The notes under the pieces were generated by a model that worked only from the letters and a program-made list of their open reading frames with translations, had not been told where the DNA came from and did no database searches. From the NCBI GenBank assembly GCA_965227645.1, contig OZ245773.1, positions 2,852,001 through 2,916,000 on the forward strand: DNA of 64,000 bases, written 5' to 3'. The translations under genes and the position numbers were made by a program. The stretch is from Flavimaribacter sp024343425 (GTDB lineage: Bacteria > Pseudomonadota > Alphaproteobacteria > Rhizobiales > Rhizobiaceae). Shown piece after piece: positions 26,712 through 35,941 of this stretch (position 1 is its first letter; each line of letters starts with the position of its first letter).

Positions 26712-26927
26712 CGGCTGATTGATATTGCAAACAAAACCGGCGTCGCCATTCGGAAGGAGCTCGTGCGGCGACCGGTCTATCTGTGCGACAAGGCCCACGC
26801 GACCACCAGCACCAGGGCAGCGGAGTTGCTGATGGCGCGCATCCGCGAGGAAAACCAGCCCGAACCGCAAATCATCCGGGTTCCGCCGAGCCTGCAGATT
26901 CGCAGTTCCTGCCGCGCCGTGGAGTGA
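26712..26927 (+). pseudogene. LacI-family regulator relic with large internal deletion
   Basis: One continuous frame carries a LacI-like first helix (RLIDIANKTGVAI, from 26712) followed after about 25 unrelated residues by a typical LacI C-terminus (TRAAELLMARIREENQPEPQ, then IIRVPPSLQIRSSCR) that stops at 26927. The whole ligand-binding domain between them is missing. I read this as a gene that lost its middle by deletion; the evidence is sequence resemblance only. Confidence 0.5.
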
Positions 26928-27016
26928 GGCTGGCGGGGAGACAGGGGACGGGCAATAACGTCCGCGTCCAGTTTGTCGACGAGACCTGGGACTATGCCCA
27001 ACCGGGACCCGGATGA

Positions 27017-27496
27017 TCAGTCTTGCAAGGTCTCCTTGCTGTTCTGCTTTTCAACGTTGATTCTCAGCGTCTGACTGGCTTCTTTCAGCTTTAAATCCAG
27101 CATTTTCGTGTATTCCAAAAATGCATCGTCAGAAATCACCTTGCCGATAACGTCGTCGTCGCCCACCGGTATCGAAGCTATCAGAGCGTAATCCGAGGAA
27201 GATAATTCCTCATTCGGTTCAATCAGAACGCCATCTTCCAACAGAACTCCCGTCAAGAGTTTCACTCTTTTGTCCGCTAACAACGCGATACCTCTTACTC
27301 TGCCTTTTCTGCTGTAGACGGCATGGAAGAACACCTCCTTCCTCCTGTCGTCCATCGGCGCGCCATACTCGGCAGATTCCGACATTATCGCAGTTCTTTT
27401 GGATTTACCGAACAATGTCAGAAGCAGATTTGTGTTCCAGGCAGCCGCCGCCAAAAACAACAGGAAAATTAGGCCTATACCTTCTAGAGCACTCAT
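27017..27496 (-). CDS. Hypothetical membrane-anchored protein
   Basis: The 159-residue protein has one N-terminal transmembrane segment (residues ~5-28) followed by a soluble, probably cytoplasmic domain with beta-strand-like stretches (KEVFFHAVYSRKGRVRGIAL, KVLTGVLLEDGVLI-like) and a charged C-terminal helix. I do not recognise a family. Its ATG overlaps the stop of the 57-residue frame upstream by four bases, indicating a two-gene operon. GC is a little lower than in the neighbours. Confidence 0.6.
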   Translation of the reverse strand: MSALEGIGLIFLLFLAAAAWNTNLLLTLFGKSKRTAIMSESAEYGAPMDDRRKEVFFHAVYSRKGRVRGIALLADKRVKLLTGVLLEDGVLIEPNEELSSSDYALIASIPVGDDDVIGKVISDDAFLEYTKMLDLKLKEASQTLRINVEKQNSKETLQD

Positions 27497-27666
27497 TTAT
27501 GATCTCCCGGATCAATGATGAATAAAGTTTCCACAAAAGGCAGAACCATGTACTTCGCAATACCTTGCGCGAGAGCTACGGATAAAGCGCGTGTGCGGAT
27601 GCGTTGAGCCTCTGCGAGCACGAGTACCGACCCCGCAGCACTCGCATACAATCTGGTTCGGGTCAT
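27493..27666 (-). CDS. Small hypothetical protein (57 aa), coupled to the next gene
   Basis: The frame runs from ATG 27666 (AGGA seven bases upstream) to a TGA that overlaps the next ATG in the form ATGA. The product begins MTRTRLYASAAGSVLVLAEA and contains a hydrophobic C-terminal stretch (YMVLPFVETLFII). No family is recognised. The overlap and ribosome-binding site are the evidence for it; chance remains possible at this length. Confidence 0.45.
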   Translation of the reverse strand: MTRTRLYASAAGSVLVLAEAQRIRTRALSVALAQGIAKYMVLPFVETLFIIDPGDHK

Positions 27667-27821
27667 CGATTTCCTGAAATTAATAACAACTTCATGTTGT
27701 GCGGCGGAAAGACTCGACTCGCACCGAATAAAAATTGACTATAGTTGCGATGCAATTTTCGGCAAAGCATCGGCCGGCGGCGGAATAGTTAAAGTCTGTA
27801 TTGAATATTTGGAGTAGCGGC

Positions 27822-28376
27822 ATGGCGCCCAGTATAGTCAACCTCCCCTCCAAGCCTCGCTCCCCTGCCCTGCGGGTCGCCGTTATTTCTCTCGCGGCCG
27901 CGCTTTCGGCCTGCCAGAGCGTCGAAACGGAATATTACGACGCCGGGGGCACCACCATCGAACAGGCCTTCCGGAGCGTTGGCAGGCATGGCCCCGATCG
28001 CGGCAATGCGATCGGCCAGACCCAGGTCGCGATGAGCCTGGATTTATGGACACTCGAGAGCGATACGGACTGCCGGATTGCGAAGGCCGAAATCAATCTC
28101 GAATTGAAAGTCATCCTTCCGCGCTGGACCGAACTGGACAAGACCGACGCAGCCAACCGCGCACACCTCAAAAATCTTGCCAAACATGTGAAAGATCACG
28201 AACATACGCATGTCCAGATCGCCAAGCGCTTCCAGCGCCAGATCCAGAGGGACGTGAATAATATTCCGCCAGCAAAGACCTGCAAAATCGTCGAAAACGA
28301 AGCCAAGAGGGTTTTCAGGCAGGGCATGCGCGTCCACGACAACGCCCAAAACCAGTTCGACGTCAATACCTCATGA
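27822..28376 (+). CDS. DUF922 putative Zn-dependent protease, lipoprotein
   Basis: The 184-residue protein has a lipoprotein signal with lipobox LSAC (Cys31) and a DUF922 domain. HEHTH at residues 126-130 fits HExxH zinc-protease motifs, and two cysteines (about 84 and 156) could form a disulfide. Proteolytic activity is predicted for this family, not shown here. ATG 27822 has GGAG seven bases upstream; a TTG at 27801 is also in frame. Confidence 0.75.
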   Translation: MAPSIVNLPSKPRSPALRVAVISLAAALSACQSVETEYYDAGGTTIEQAFRSVGRHGPDRGNAIGQTQVAMSLDLWTLESDTDCRIAKAEINLELKVILPRWTELDKTDAANRAHLKNLAKHVKDHEHTHVQIAKRFQRQIQRDVNNIPPAKTCKIVENEAKRVFRQGMRVHDNAQNQFDVNTS

Positions 28377-28520
28377 GGCCGACGACGGCTCCCCGCGCCG
28401 CGCCGAAAGGCTTTGCTCATGAAACGCCGATCAGTCTTCCTGAATTTGCAAATAATCACCGCCTTTGTACTTGATGGCGACAGAAAACTGTGGCCCTTTT
28501 AAACCGGAGGCATGAACGGG

Positions 28521-30761
28521 ATGGGGGCGAAAATGAAAAAAACAATTCGTGTCTTGTTGCTGGTGGCGTTTTCTTTCTTCAGCGCCGTCGCGATGGCCCA
28601 GACCGGTTCCGGCGAGGCGTCCGGAGCGAGCGTCGAGGAGCTGGTCGCAAAGCTCACGCCGGAGCAACGGCAGGTGCTGGGGCAACTGCTCGAAACACTG
28701 GCCTCGCAAGTCGAGGACGACCCGGCCGACGCCGCCGCGCCGCGCGATTTCCGCGCCGAGCTCGCACTGGCCTGGCAAAGCTACAAAAGCTTTCTCTGGT
28801 CGAACATTACAGGGTTTCCCGACGCCGTGGTGGGCGTCGGACAAACGATCCAGCGGGTCGTCATGGGCGACGGACCCGGCTTTAACCTGCGCTTCCTGGC
28901 TGGTCTCGGCATAACGCTCCTGTTCGCCTGGCTTGTGGAAACGATTGTTGAACGCTTTGTGCGCACGAGCCGCGAAGCCGGCACGCATACGGGCGCCAGC
29001 ACCTATGCCGGCGCGGACAATCTCGGCGAACAGCTGAGCATTTTGCTGCGCGCACTCGGGCGTGACCTGACCGGGCAGATTTCCTTTTCCATCGCCGCCC
29101 TGATCGCGATCCAGTTCGCCTTTTCCGATCCGACCGATGGCTATGTGGCGACGATCTTCATCTTCTACGCCATTCTCGTCTTTCGCTTCTCGGCGGCCAT
29201 CCTGCGCTTCATTCTGGCGCCCTTTGAACCGCGATACAGAATGGTGACGACGGACGACTGGACAGCCAAATTCATCTATTATCACCTGGTCACGATCGCG
29301 ACGTTCACCGGCATCGTGCTGTTTCTGATCTCCGCGATGCAGCGGCTGTCTATCACCGGCTATGCGCCGCTGGCGTTCGTGTCGGGCATCATCGTCTATG
29401 GCGGCATCATCTATGTCTCCTGGCGCGCCAGAGACGGATTGACGACGATCCTGCGCGGCGGCGACAATGACGTCTCGCCCGGTCTGGCGCGCATGGCGAC
29501 ATGGTGGCCGCCGCTCTCCATCGCCCTCATCATCTTCCAGTATTTCGCCGCGCAGATCGCGCGCGCGACCGGGGCGCTGGACATTTCCGCCGGCGCGGCG
29601 GTGACGGTGCTTGCGATCATCGTTTCCGCGCCGTTCCTCGACACGATGATGCGCGGCCTCGTGCGCCACCTCGTGCCGAATATGCAGGGCGAAGGACCGA
29701 TTGCGGAGGCCGCCTACAACGAAACCCGCCACAGCTATGTGCGGATCGGCAGGGTCATTCTTTTCGTCATCCTCATCCTCATATCCGCGCGGCTTCTCGG
29801 CATCAGCATTCGCAGTTTCGCCGAAACCGGCTTCGGCGTGCAGTTCGCCGCCAAGGGCTTCGGCTTCCTGATGATCGTGGCCGTCGGCTATCTCGTGTGG
29901 GAATTCATCAACCTGTTCGTCAATCGCCGGCTGGTGACGGATATCTGGGAGGCGGCGACCGGCGAAAGCGCAGAACAGGGCGAAGGCTACGGCGCCGGAA
30001 AGTCGCGCATGGCGACGGTGCTGCCGCTGATCCGCATGGCGCTTCAGGCCGTCACCATCACCCTGACGGTTCTGCTGGCGCTGGCCCAGCTTGGCGTGAA
30101 CATCACGCCGCTCCTGGCCGGCGCAGGCGTGCTTGGCCTCGCCGTCGGGTTTGGCGCGCAGACCCTGGTCAAGGACGTCGTATCGGGGATATTCTTCCTG
30201 CTCGACGATGCGTTTCGCGTCGGCGAATTCATCGACACCGGCGGCATTCAGGGCTCGGTGGAGCGCATCTCGGTGCGGTCTCTGCAACTGCGCCACCCCA
30301 ACGGTCCCGTTCACATCGTTCCCTATGGCGAAATTTCGAAGCTGACGAATCACAGCCGCGACTACGTCATCATGAAACTGAAATTCACCGTCCCCTTCGA
30401 CACGGATATCGAGAAAGTTCGCAAGCTCTTCAAGAAGATCGGGCAGGAGATGATGGCGGACCCGGCGATGGCGGACGATTTCATCCAGCCGTTCAAGTCG
30501 CAGGGCGTCGCAGCCGTCAACGACGTCGGCATCGTTCTGCGCGGCAAGTTCATGGCCAAGCCCGGAACCCAATGGGTGATTCGCAAGCAGGTCTACGCGA
30601 AGGTGCAGAAGGCGTTCGATGAAAACGGCATCCACTTCGCGCGCCGCGAGGTTCGCGTCCAGATGAGCCCGGGCGGCGAAATCGAAATCGACGAGGACCA
30701 GGCGCAGGCGCTTGCCGCCGCCGCGGCGGCCGCCGCAGACGGCGGCGATGCGAAGTCATGA
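28521..30761 (+). CDS. Large MscS-family mechanosensitive channel
   Basis: The product of about 746 residues has a signal peptide ending AMA-QTG, a periplasmic segment, about ten hydrophobic segments and a C-terminal MscS core. The pore helix region is LLAGAGVLGLAVGFGAQTLVKD (split; about residues 533-554), followed by the beta domain FFLLDDAFRVGEFIDTGG and the alpha-beta end. The final tail is Ala-rich. It is a large MscS homologue of the YbiO/YnaI/MscM class that gates under membrane tension. Of three nearby ATGs (28512, 28521, 28533) I chose 28521, ten bases after GGAGG (28506-28510); 28512 is too close. Confidence 0.88.
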   Translation: MGAKMKKTIRVLLLVAFSFFSAVAMAQTGSGEASGASVEELVAKLTPEQRQVLGQLLETLASQVEDDPADAAAPRDFRAELALAWQSYKSFLWSNITGFPDAVVGVGQTIQRVVMGDGPGFNLRFLAGLGITLLFAWLVETIVERFVRTSREAGTHTGASTYAGADNLGEQLSILLRALGRDLTGQISFSIAALIAIQFAFSDPTDGYVATIFIFYAILVFRFSAAILRFILAPFEPRYRMVTTDDWTAKFIYYHLVTIATFTGIVLFLISAMQRLSITGYAPLAFVSGIIVYGGIIYVSWRARDGLTTILRGGDNDVSPGLARMATWWPPLSIALIIFQYFAAQIARATGALDISAGAAVTVLAIIVSAPFLDTMMRGLVRHLVPNMQGEGPIAEAAYNETRHSYVRIGRVILFVILILISARLLGISIRSFAETGFGVQFAAKGFGFLMIVAVGYLVWEFINLFVNRRLVTDIWEAATGESAEQGEGYGAGKSRMATVLPLIRMALQAVTITLTVLLALAQLGVNITPLLAGAGVLGLAVGFGAQTLVKDVVSGIFFLLDDAFRVGEFIDTGGIQGSVERISVRSLQLRHPNGPVHIVPYGEISKLTNHSRDYVIMKLKFTVPFDTDIEKVRKLFKKIGQEMMADPAMADDFIQPFKSQGVAAVNDVGIVLRGKFMAKPGTQWVIRKQVYAKVQKAFDENGIHFARREVRVQMSPGGEIEIDEDQAQALAAAAAAAADGGDAKS

Positions 30762-30837
30762 TGACGGCTTGAAATGAACAAAGGCGTCGGGCCGCCATCG
30801 CGCGACGCCAATATCTTCAATAATTTCAGCCACTTGG

Positions 30838-30927
30838 TGGCGGAGAGGAAGGGATTCGAACCCTCGATACCATCTCTGGTATACTCCCTTAGCAGGGGAG
30901 CGCCTTCAGCCGCTCGGCCACCTCTCC
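30838..30927 (-). tRNA. tRNA-Ser (anticodon GCU)
   Basis: The 5' acceptor GGAGAGG (from 30927) pairs with CCTCTCC near the 3' end. The anticodon loop CTGCTAA carries GCT, and the long variable arm (pairing GTATACC-type around AGAGATGGTA) marks a class II serine tRNA. GGTTCGAATCC is the T arm. The 3' CCA is encoded at 30840-30838. It lies 76 bp after the MscS gene. Confidence 0.95.
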
Positions 30928-31272
30928 GGAAGGCCCGACTTAGCCCGTAATACCTTTGTTTGCAAGGACTATGGGAACGTTTTCGCGGGAAATAAACCAA
31001 TGGCGACGACGGCCACGGCGCGATCAACAAGATGGAAGAGGCGTCAGGGCTATCGCCGCCACGACGCGCAACGGCGATTGCACGAGAATGCCTCAGCGAA
31101 CTGCCAGTTTGATATGGACAGCGTTCTTGAAGAAACCGGCTGACAATCGGGCGACCGGCGAAGGCGCAGACGCAGCCGGGGCACTTGATGGTTGACCGTG
31201 TGACATACGACGCGCTGGAGGCAGAGCATCAGAGCGAGATTGGCCAGGACTTCCTGCCGATTGTTGCACGTT
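30928..31272. other. Gene-free interval
   Basis: No convincing gene is present; short frames here show neither family resemblance nor ribosome binding sites. It separates tRNA-Ser from the 3' end of the beta-glucan synthase gene. Confidence 0.5.
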
Positions 31273-33258
31273 CTACCTGCCAGTATTGAAGGAAAATCGC
31301 CGGGCAAGGTCTTCGACGAAAGTACCAAAGCGCGTTCTGGTCACGCCAGGCGCTGGCCCTTGGGTATAAAATTTTTGGATAAGAGCCGCGTATTGCGCAT
31401 CGTCGGGATCAATGTTCAAAACGGCTCCATCATCTGTTTGGTGGATTACTCGAAATACGACTTCGCCTACTTGTGCGATCTGTATCAGTCCCTGCTTCCC
31501 GTCCTTGTACAGGTGCCCCCTGATGCGCGCCCGGTCTTGAGTCAATCCGGCAAGCCAGACGCTGTCGGGCTCCCGGTCTCCGATCCGTATAGTGGCGCGT
31601 TCAGGCTCGTCCATGACATGACGTTCTCGACGCGGAAGTTCGAAACAGACGACAATTGTGATGCTAAGTGCGATCACGTTATAGAAACTCCAGAACAAGA
31701 TGACCGCTTTGCCGGTTCCCGCGTCGTAATAGGCGAACTGGTCTGAAACGATTCCCAGGAACAGACCGCCCAGGGTCAGCAGCAGCAGGATGACGAAAGG
31801 CGTCATCATGCGCCACTGGGCGGTCACACTACTGCGGTCGCCGCCCTTTGCGGTCACACTGAACGGATGCCCCTGCGGCTTGAAAAGTCCGACGATCGCC
31901 GCCCTCGTAATCGGCACCGCGGCGATCAGCTGGCTGACGTCGATGACCATTGGCACAACAGTGCCTCTCGACAGATAATTCAAAACGACCAGTGACCAGA
32001 GATAATAGAGGCCGAAGTAACTGATGACATCAGCCGGCCTGGCGTCCACCACGATGATGTTGAAATACCAGTAGAGCAGCGGATAAACCATGGCGGCCAC
32101 CCGAAAGGGGTAGGTCGTCAACCAGAACAGCATGGCGTCCGTGACGCTCCAGCGATCGCGCCAGCGTAGTTTGCTTTTACCTGTCGGACCCCAGCGACTT
32201 CTTGCAATTTGCATGAGCCCGAGACACCAGCGCGCCCGCTGGCCGACGTATTCCTTCAGCCCTTCTGGCGCCAGCCCTTCGCTGAGTGGTTCGGACAGGT
32301 AAGCGGTGCGCCAGCCGTGATCCTGCAAGACCAGCGTCAGCAGAAAATCTTCTGTGACGCTGTCGGTCTGCATTCCGCCGATCTCCCTGAGCGCCTGCCA
32401 GCGGGTGACTGACGAAGTGCCGCAGCAGAAGGCTATCCCCCAGCCATCACGGCTAGGCTGCAGATGGTCGAAGAAGAATCTCTGCTCGTCAGGATACGAC
32501 CGGCTGAGGCCGAGATTGTGCTGGATCGGATCGGCATTGAAGAAGTGTTGCGGCGTCTGGACGAGACCGACATCCGGTTCGTGAAACAGCGCCACCGTAT
32601 GGGACAGGAAATTGCGGCGCGGCACAAAATCAGCGTCGAGGATGGCGATGAACGCCGGCGGTTCGTCGTCACCAGCCAACACGTCAAGAGCGTTATTGAT
32701 ATTACCCGCTTTCGCTCCCTTGTTATCGGGGCGACGCAAATATCGAACCTCATGGTCGGCACAATAGTCACGAAGCCAATCGCGTTTGCCGTCATCGAGG
32801 ACAAGCACCTCGAAGGAGGGATAGTCCATCGCCTTGGCGCCCAGTATCGTGCGCTCCAGCACATCCGATTCCTCGTTGTAGGTGGCGATCAGCACTGCGA
32901 CCTTCGGCGCGGGTCCCGGGCGCCACCAGGCGAGATTGTCCTGAACCTCGCCGCTCCTGTTCCTGGTCCGTGACATGATCAGGTAGGAAGACAACGTGGC
33001 GATGATTGTCAGTATTTCGAGAAAATAAAGCGACCAGCTCGCCGCGCAATCCCATGTCAGGCCGAAGGGCGCAAGCGTCTCGGCGCCGCGCCACCAAGCG
33101 TAGCGTAGAGAAAGGACAGCGGAAATCGAAAGAAGCAGCGCCCGATGCCAATTGTTGTCGTAACGGGCGAATGACGGCACGATGAATGCGGCGGCGACCG
33201 GAAGCAGAAGGAGCAGAAAGCTCGACTGGATGTGCGAAAGATAGATAAAGCTTTCCAT
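31273..33258 (-). CDS. bgsA: Processive beta-glucan synthase, BgsA-like (GT2)
   Basis: The 661-residue membrane glycosyltransferase has two N-terminal hydrophobic segments, then the GT2 domain with DDG (155-157), DAD (208-210), TED (302-304) and QRARW (340-344; Q-x2-RW, the mark of processive synthases). Several C-terminal membrane segments and a soluble tail starting PRRERHVMDEPERA, resembling the R-x3-R start of PilZ domains, follow. It is translated one base after the fusion-protein gene. In Sinorhizobium meliloti the same pair (BgsB-BgsA) makes a c-di-GMP-activated mixed-linkage beta-glucan; curdlan synthase is a close alternative. The product is inferred. Confidence 0.7.
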   Translation of the reverse strand: MESFIYLSHIQSSFLLLLLPVAAAFIVPSFARYDNNWHRALLLSISAVLSLRYAWWRGAETLAPFGLTWDCAASWSLYFLEILTIIATLSSYLIMSRTRNRSGEVQDNLAWWRPGPAPKVAVLIATYNEESDVLERTILGAKAMDYPSFEVLVLDDGKRDWLRDYCADHEVRYLRRPDNKGAKAGNINNALDVLAGDDEPPAFIAILDADFVPRRNFLSHTVALFHEPDVGLVQTPQHFFNADPIQHNLGLSRSYPDEQRFFFDHLQPSRDGWGIAFCCGTSSVTRWQALREIGGMQTDSVTEDFLLTLVLQDHGWRTAYLSEPLSEGLAPEGLKEYVGQRARWCLGLMQIARSRWGPTGKSKLRWRDRWSVTDAMLFWLTTYPFRVAAMVYPLLYWYFNIIVVDARPADVISYFGLYYLWSLVVLNYLSRGTVVPMVIDVSQLIAAVPITRAAIVGLFKPQGHPFSVTAKGGDRSSVTAQWRMMTPFVILLLLTLGGLFLGIVSDQFAYYDAGTGKAVILFWSFYNVIALSITIVVCFELPRRERHVMDEPERATIRIGDREPDSVWLAGLTQDRARIRGHLYKDGKQGLIQIAQVGEVVFRVIHQTDDGAVLNIDPDDAQYAALIQKFYTQGPAPGVTRTRFGTFVEDLARRFSFNTGR

Positions 33259-33259
33259 C

Positions 33260-34420
33260 TCAATCAAACAGCGAACGCAGGGAATCGAGCGGCCTTGAAG
33301 AGAAGAAAGCCCTGCCGGTGCGCCCAATCTTGCAACGCAAATCAGGGTCACTGCGCAATTGCGGCACGAGCAGCGAGACATCATAGCGTTCGAGATGTTT
33401 CTCGCTGGGAGCAACAGCCAGGTTTGTATAGATTGCTTCCGCGCCTGCGCCAGCGAGACGGATGACCGAACCATCGAGGACGATATCGGTTCCGCTGAGC
33501 CGGAACGTCGCCTTGTCCCCCTTTGAAAGCCTGTTGAAGATTGGTTCGGTGACGGAGAGCGTGACCATCGTTGAATCACAGTCGATCAGCCGCAGAACAT
33601 CCTGTCCGCGCTGGACATACTCGCCATTGAACGCGAGATGTTCCCATACCGACCCGTCGACCTGCGACCTGAGCGTCATCCTCGCCAAACGGTTCAGGCG
33701 AAGGCCCTCGTCTCCAAGGCGATTGTCGACGTCGTCGCGACGCGCGATGACTTCCGCGAGTTCGGCTTCGGCTTCACGAATCCTCAGATCGATGTCTGAC
33801 AGCCGTTGTCCTGAAAATGGCGCGTCGTTGTAGCCGTCTCCAAGATAGACGCCATCGCGCGCGGCGGCGAGTTCGATCTCCAGCGTCGCCACACTCTCAC
33901 GCGCATATTCCAGCGCAATGCCAGGCAACAGCGGGTCACCCGGATTACCGGACTGGCCGCGATCCAGCGTCGACGACACGCTGTCGTATTCCGTCCCGCC
34001 GGAGAGAAGCTCCAGACGCGCCTTTGCATGTTTGAGACGTTCTTCGAGCTCGGCTATGCGCCGGGTGTTGTAGCTCTGCAGCCGTTCCTCGAGTGTCGCC
34101 CGATGGCCCTTTAACGCGTCCAGCACGGCGCGCGCCTTGACGGTGCGCTGCTCCGCGTAGCGGAGTTCCATGGTGAGATCGTCGAAACGCACGCCGTCCG
34201 CCCTGTCGTCCACGACAGTAAACAGGGTCTCTCCCTCGTCCACCGCAGACCCGATCGCCTGATCCGGCATCGAGATGCGGCCGGCGATCGGAGCCCTTGC
34301 GGTCGTAACCTCCGCGTTGACGACAGCGTCTGCGCTCGCGCCAGCCAATTGCTCTCCAACCACGATCCAGACAACCAGCAGAAAAACTGCAAAGCCAAGT
34401 ATGATACGCCAGTATTTCAT
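33260..34420 (-). CDS. bgsB: HlyD-like membrane fusion protein, BgsB-like
   Basis: The 386-residue protein has an N-terminal membrane anchor (residues ~5-24), a barrel-sandwich half (ARAPIAGRISMPDQAIGSAV, ~43-62), a long helical hairpin (~85-145 and ~175-245) and the second half motif QVDGSVWEHLAFNGEYVQRG. It should bridge the inner membrane to the periplasm for polysaccharide export. Its stop is separated by one base from the synthase start, and it begins 13 bp after the Cache-HAMP gene. Confidence 0.75.
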   Translation of the reverse strand: MKYWRIILGFAVFLLVVWIVVGEQLAGASADAVVNAEVTTARAPIAGRISMPDQAIGSAVDEGETLFTVVDDRADGVRFDDLTMELRYAEQRTVKARAVLDALKGHRATLEERLQSYNTRRIAELEERLKHAKARLELLSGGTEYDSVSSTLDRGQSGNPGDPLLPGIALEYARESVATLEIELAAARDGVYLGDGYNDAPFSGQRLSDIDLRIREAEAELAEVIARRDDVDNRLGDEGLRLNRLARMTLRSQVDGSVWEHLAFNGEYVQRGQDVLRLIDCDSTMVTLSVTEPIFNRLSKGDKATFRLSGTDIVLDGSVIRLAGAGAEAIYTNLAVAPSEKHLERYDVSLLVPQLRSDPDLRCKIGRTGRAFFSSRPLDSLRSLFD

Positions 34421-34433
34421 GTGATCCCGTCCT

Positions 34434-35534
34434 CTAATTGTTCAATCTAGCCTGCAGCCTCACGATTGCTGCCGAGAGGAGCGCCATTTCGCGCGAGGAG
34501 CGGGATTCATGCGGAAAGACGTCCTTGCCGTCCGCAATCTCAGTGGCTTCCTCGGAGAGCCTGGCGAGCGGGCGTACGAAATGAAAGACGAATATCTGGG
34601 TCGCGACGAGCAGAGCGATGGCGAGGCCGACTACGATCAACAATATCGAAGTGCTCAGTTCCCTCAGGCCGGTTTCTGATGTTCTGCCCGGAACCCGCAC
34701 GGCAAGCTCCCATCCGAGAGAAGGCATGATCGAGTAGGACAGGGATGGCATATGCGACACTGCGTACACAACACCGTCAACGCCTTCCAGCAGCCGCGTT
34801 CCGGCCGTTCCCGTTTCAATCAATTGCATGGATGCCGGCGAAAGTGGAACCGGGCTTCTTTCATGAATGCTGAAAATCTCGTCGCCTTTCGTATCGAAAA
34901 GAAAGACATCGGCGTGCATGTCCCGACCGAGTTCGGCGAGATAATCCTCCATGGCCGAAATGCGCAGACGATAGACAACCACTCCGGTGACCTTGCCTGT
35001 GGCGTCTCGTCTGGGCGCCGACATGTCGACATATTTGAGCAGTTCCTCATCCTCCGACGGGATGAAACGCGCAAGCGGCCGGAATTCACGGACTTCCCCG
35101 ACAAAATTTCCTTCGAGGCCGCTGGAAAACCAATCTTCATCGCGAACGTTTTCTCCTTCCAGCAAACCGCGCGAACCCGCGACCAGTACGCCGCCGCGAT
35201 CTGCATAGCCGGCCCATGCGATATTTCTGCCGCGTCTCGATACGGCCGTGAAAATGTCGCGCAGCGCCACAGGATCGGAAGGATCGATGATTCGGCTTGC
35301 CGCTTGCAATCCTGTCCATTCACGCTCGATGGTCTTGGTAAAGGTGTTTCGAAGCGCCTCGCCGCGTATTGTGACGGCCTCCATCTGAACTTCGTGTTCG
35401 AACATTCGGGCGCGATGTTGCAGCGTGAGGACAATCGCAATGACGGCGACCACAGCACTTACAATAACAAAACCGTAAACCGCTTCCGTTAACGAGGGAA
35501 TTCTGTGAGTTTTCTCCGATTTCCTGTTTGCCAT
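34434..35534 (-). CDS. Cache-HAMP membrane sensor without an output domain
   Basis: The 366-residue protein has two transmembrane segments (about residues 18-37 and 297-320) around a periplasmic Cache-type domain (EGENVRDEDWFSSGLEGNFVG, split; LKYVDMSAPRRDATGKVTGVV). After the second segment come only a HAMP-like region (FHFVRPLARLSEEATEIADG) and a short helix; there is no kinase, GGDEF or methyl-accepting domain. It is the first gene of the beta-glucan operon (13 bp to the next), so it may sense a ligand and act on the synthase by direct contact; this is inference. ATG 35534 is chosen over a TTG at 35573. Confidence 0.75.
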   Translation of the reverse strand: MANRKSEKTHRIPSLTEAVYGFVIVSAVVAVIAIVLTLQHRARMFEHEVQMEAVTIRGEALRNTFTKTIEREWTGLQAASRIIDPSDPVALRDIFTAVSRRGRNIAWAGYADRGGVLVAGSRGLLEGENVRDEDWFSSGLEGNFVGEVREFRPLARFIPSEDEELLKYVDMSAPRRDATGKVTGVVVYRLRISAMEDYLAELGRDMHADVFLFDTKGDEIFSIHERSPVPLSPASMQLIETGTAGTRLLEGVDGVVYAVSHMPSLSYSIMPSLGWELAVRVPGRTSETGLRELSTSILLIVVGLAIALLVATQIFVFHFVRPLARLSEEATEIADGKDVFPHESRSSREMALLSAAIVRLQARLNN

Positions 35535-35704
35535 TATACTATCCGTCACTCCCTGCCGGCCAGAATAATACAATTCAGAAGTTAAGTCGCTATAAACACG
35601 TTTTAAAGGAAGCTTGTTTTATATAAAACTAATGGTTGTAAATCAGCTCGCAAACCGCTGACCACGCATATCGAACCATCAGCGATTTTGATTGACACCG
35701 CCAC

Positions 35705-35941
35705 TTAACCCACCTCCCCCATCATTGACCCTGCGGCAGGTGAGACCCGGCCACGCTGCCGGCTATCCTCTACCTTGCCGGACAGGACGTGGTCCTGGAG
35801 GATCATTTCCTCGTAGTAGCTGTAGGAATCGTGCCTGATCGCGCCCGCCACCAGCAGATAGCGGTCGGGTCGCCAGTCGAGTTCCTCGCAGAAATCTTTC
35901 ACATACCCTTCCGCCTCGGCGAGCGTGTTGTCGAACGCCGC
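35705..35941 (-). pseudogene. Coding-like remnant directly after the EAL gene stop
   Basis: In the same frame as the upstream EAL gene, the codons right after its TGA continue for 78 codons with strong GC-rich third positions (AAFDNTLAEAEGYVKDFCEE, then LDWRPDRYLLVAGAI) before a TAA at 35705. No good start exists except a GTG at 35902. This looks like the 3' end of a gene whose 5' part has been lost. I do not recognise the family. Confidence 0.4.

Noticed and set aside
28431..30635. Long minus-strand frame (734 codons) opposite the MscS gene
   Set aside because: It is antisense to a clear MscS channel and has shadow composition.
30838..30927. tRNA-Ser as integration site for the tyrosine recombinase at 40987
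   Set aside because: The recombinase is 10 kb away, no second copy of the tRNA 3' end was seen near it, and the DNA between is ordinary chromosomal content.
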